A DNA stretch of 64,000 nt. It comes from UBA7957 sp965224675. GTDB lineage: Bacteria > Pseudomonadota > Gammaproteobacteria > Granulosicoccales > Granulosicoccaceae. Position numbers and translations under genes: made by a program. Positions 62,072-64,000 of the stretch are shown in pieces. The DNA is taken from positions 3,038,001 to 3,102,000 of the forward strand of contig CBDDAA010000004.1 of assembly GCA_965224675.1 (NCBI GenBank), read 5' to 3'. Below the pieces are notes generated by a model. The model had not been told where the DNA came from. It made no database searches and saw only the letters and a list, made by a program, of their open reading frames with translations. Positions within the stretch are counted from its first letter, which is position 1. Each line of letters begins with the position of its first letter.

Positions 62072-62955
62072 GATTTGAATTCATTGCCACGCATAAGAAG
62101 GCCTTCCATGTAACGACTATGTGCCGCGTGTTAGAGGTTTCTCGCACGGGCTATTACGATGGGTGTAAAGGTTCACCGAGCGCAAGAGAGCTTAGTAACC
62201 GTCAATTGGATACACATATTCAAGCGATATTTATTGAGCACAAGGGTCGCTACGGCTCTCCAAGAATTACTGAAGAACTGATTGATCGTGGCATTCCTTG
62301 TAGCGAGAACCGCGTTATCGCACGTATGAAAGCCCTTAAATTACGAGCTAAAGCTAAACGAAAATATAAAATGACAACCGATTCAGACCACAATAAACCT
62401 ATAGCCCCGAACTTGTTGGAACGCGATTTTAGTGCCGCTAAACCCAATGAAAAATGGACCAGTGATATCACCTATGTCTGGACGTATGAAGGCTGGCTTT
62501 ACCTAGCGGTCATCATGGATCTGTATTCACGTGCCATTATTGGTTGGAAGATTGGTCGACGGATGACACAGGATCTCGTGTGTGACACCCTCACGATGGC
62601 TCTATGGCGACGCCAGTTCCCTAGCGACGTGATCGTACATTCTGATCGTGGAAGTCAGTACGCCTCTGACAAGTACCGAAAACTGCTACGAAACAACGGA
62701 CTCTTGGCATCGATGAGTAAGCGTGGAGATTGCTACGACAATGCGGCTATGGAAAGTTTTTTTCATTCGCTAAAAGTAGAACTTATTCATGACGAATATT
62801 ATGTCACTCGAGAACAAGCGACTCAAAGTATTTTTGAATATATTGAATGTTACTATAACTTTAAAAGGAAACATTCTACAAACGGTTATACTGCACCTAT
62901 GGTGTATGATAACCTAGTACTCCAACAACGTAGCATTGATGAATATCTAAACTAA
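62068..62955 (+). CDS. IS3-family transposase OrfB (integrase core)
   Basis: A 295-residue DDE transposase part. Visible catalytic residues are the first Asp in WTSDITYVWTYEGWLYLAVIMDLYSRAIIGWK, the second in VHSDRGSQYASDKYRKLL and the Glu in NAAMESFFHSLKVELIHDEYY. It overlaps the end of OrfA by four bases (ATGA) and is in the -1 frame. The last 16 residues are encoded by a copy of the REP-like repeat (62914-62946). The element looks complete in coding terms. Confidence 0.92.
   Translation: MRFEFIATHKKAFHVTTMCRVLEVSRTGYYDGCKGSPSARELSNRQLDTHIQAIFIEHKGRYGSPRITEELIDRGIPCSENRVIARMKALKLRAKAKRKYKMTTDSDHNKPIAPNLLERDFSAAKPNEKWTSDITYVWTYEGWLYLAVIMDLYSRAIIGWKIGRRMTQDLVCDTLTMALWRRQFPSDVIVHSDRGSQYASDKYRKLLRNNGLLASMSKRGDCYDNAAMESFFHSLKVELIHDEYYVTREQATQSIFEYIECYYNFKRKHSTNGYTAPMVYDNLVLQQRSIDEYLN
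62914..62946 (+). repeat. Half copy of the REP-like repeat in the OrfB 3' end
   Basis: CTAGTACTCCAACAACGT, then AGCATTGATGAATAT, matches the left arm and loop of the hairpin at 22215. It serves as the last codons of OrfB and lies near the right end of the IS3-family element. The right arm of the hairpin is absent. Confidence 0.55.
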
Positions 62956-63000
62956 ACTCTTAAGTACCAAATTTAAGCGAATGATACTTTGGAGTGAAAT

Positions 63001-63462
63001 ATGCCAGAAAAAAAGTACAGAGTAAAACTGACCGTACAAGAGCGAGGTATTTTAATCCAGTTGGCGTCACAAGGACGAGTAGCCGCACGTAAATTAATTC
63101 ATGCCCAGGTGTTACTACATGCAGATGAAACTTCAGCAACGGGCTCATTGAAAGATAAGGAGATAGCGGAAGCCTTACACATCAGTCGGCTAACCGTGGA
63201 AAGAGTCCGAAAACGTTTTGTTGTGGAGGGGCTTGAATCAGCGCTTAACCCAAAAGTACAAACACGTCGAAAGCCAAAAAAACTTGATGGTGAAGCAGAG
63301 GCATTTCTTATCGCAACCGCTTGCTCATCTGCTCCAGAGGGGCGCACAGATTGGACATTAAAGCTACTCGCTGAACGATTGGTAGAGTGTGAGATTGTTG
63401 ATTCGATTTCAGGAGAATCGGTCAGACAGACACTAAAAAAAATGTACTCAAACCCTGGTTGA
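63001..63462 (+). CDS. IS630-family transposase, first frame
   Basis: The first 153 codons of an IS630-family transposase: DNA-binding helix-turn-helix domain KYRVKLTVQERGILIQLASQG and DKEIAEALHISRLTVERVRKRFV, then a linker (LNPKVQTRRKPKKLDGEAE) and the start of the core DWTLKLLAERLVE. It ends in an early stop after RQTLKKMYSNPG. A run of eight A (63435-63442) just before allows a one-base slip that restores KKNVLKPW and joins the second frame. GGAG precedes the start. Confidence 0.88.
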   Translation: MPEKKYRVKLTVQERGILIQLASQGRVAARKLIHAQVLLHADETSATGSLKDKEIAEALHISRLTVERVRKRFVVEGLESALNPKVQTRRKPKKLDGEAEAFLIATACSSAPEGRTDWTLKLLAERLVECEIVDSISGESVRQTLKKMYSNPG

Positions 63463-64000
63463 AGGCGTGCTGGGTTATACCTCCCAAGGAAAATGCAGAT
63501 TTTGTCTGCGCAATGGAAGATATACTGGAGGTGTATCAAAGAAGCTATACACCAGAGGAAGTCTTGGTCTGCATGGATGAAACCAGTAAGCAACATATTA
63601 AAGAGACACGCACACCACTTGCATTAAGAGCAGGGCAACCCGCTAAATTTGATTATGAATATGAAAGAAACGGAGTCAGTAATCTGTTTATGTTATCAGC
63701 TCCCCTTGAAGGCTGGCGCCATGTAAAGGTAACTGATCGACATACCAAGCAAGACTGGGCACAGTTAATTAAAGAGTTGGTTGATGAACACTTTCCTGAT
63801 AGAAAAATCATTTTAGTGATGGATAACCTGAACACCCATAGGCTGGGGTCACTGTACGCCACGTTTGAGCCAGAGGAAGCGAGACGAATTGCTGAACGAT
63901 TAGAAATCCACTATACGCCGAAACATGGTAGCTGGTTGGATATGGCAGAAATAGAGATAGGAGTGCTCAGTCGCCAATGTCTCAATCGAAGAATTCCCGA
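63441..64000 (+). CDS. IS630-family transposase, second frame (continues past window)
   Basis: The catalytic part of the same IS630 transposase, read one base back after the poly-A site. It is open to the window's end. DDE motifs are VLVCMDETSK (Asp), ILVMDNLNTH (Asp) and WLDMAEIEIG (Glu). The remaining C-terminus and the right end of the element lie outside the window. The intact catalytic residues show that the split is by frameshift, either programmed as in some IS630 members or a recent single-base loss. Confidence 0.85.

Noticed and set aside
1..64000. CRISPR arrays, tRNA and rRNA genes
   Set aside because: None was seen on reading either strand; a covariance-model search would be needed to exclude tRNA genes fully.

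Overview
The window looks like a piece of a gammaproteobacterial chromosome of moderate GC content, probably from a free-living or marine lineage; no taxon can be named from the sequence alone. The main evidence is the block hfq-hflX-hflK-hflC-yjeT-like-hisZ-purA, the prfB-lysS pair with a canonical RF2 frameshift site, and Hfq, HflKC and NarXL proteins of gammaproteobacterial type. The right end (61.1-64.0 kb) is a cluster of insertion sequences, and several short inverted-repeat elements lie between genes.

Left part (1-18.5 kb). After the end of an SDR gene and prfB-lysS comes one long minus-strand operon for aerobic benzoate use through benzoyl-CoA (the box pathway). In transcription order it holds a periplasmic binding protein, livH, livM, livG and livF-type ABC transporter genes, a Rieske oxygenase, a glutamine-synthetase-like ligase, benzoate-CoA ligase, an alpha/beta hydrolase, boxC, boxB, boxA and a hot-dog thioesterase. 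The Rieske and glutamine-synthetase-like genes are unusual guests and suggest that an amine or amide precursor may be processed. Upstream are a shortened SARP/BTAD regulator, a 57-residue membrane peptide, a 50-residue ORF, a ferredoxin-NADP reductase and a DUF2892 protein.

Middle part (22.3-34.7 kb). All six ebo genes (eboA to eboF) are here on the minus strand, together with a TMEM220-like membrane protein. The cluster is known from other bacteria and is linked to moving a metabolite precursor to the periplasm. Here it is split in two (eboC-eboA and eboB-eboE-eboF-TMEM220-eboD) by a 5 kb block with a cobalamin-type binding protein, a CWC/DUF5522 protein, an EamA transporter, a RES/Xre toxin-antitoxin pair and an ArsR-permease metal or metalloid module.

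Housekeeping (34.8-41.9 kb): purA, hisZ, a DUF2065 gene, hflC, hflK, hflX and hfq.

Right part (42.3-61.1 kb). A surface-anchored protein is followed by a propionate module: propionyl-CoA synthetase, both propionyl-CoA carboxylase subunits and methylmalonyl-CoA epimerase. Two families of small inverted-repeat elements sit between these genes. Next come a NarX/NarL two-component system with a rhodanese gene, an S24-like protein, a sulfatase lipoprotein, an Atm1-type ABC exporter, and an envelope group (secreted coiled-coil protein, LolA-like protein, outer-membrane barrel). The window ends in remnants of IS3 and IS66 elements, a complete-looking IS3-family element and an IS630-family element that runs off the edge. 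The last two both show poly-A frameshift signals.
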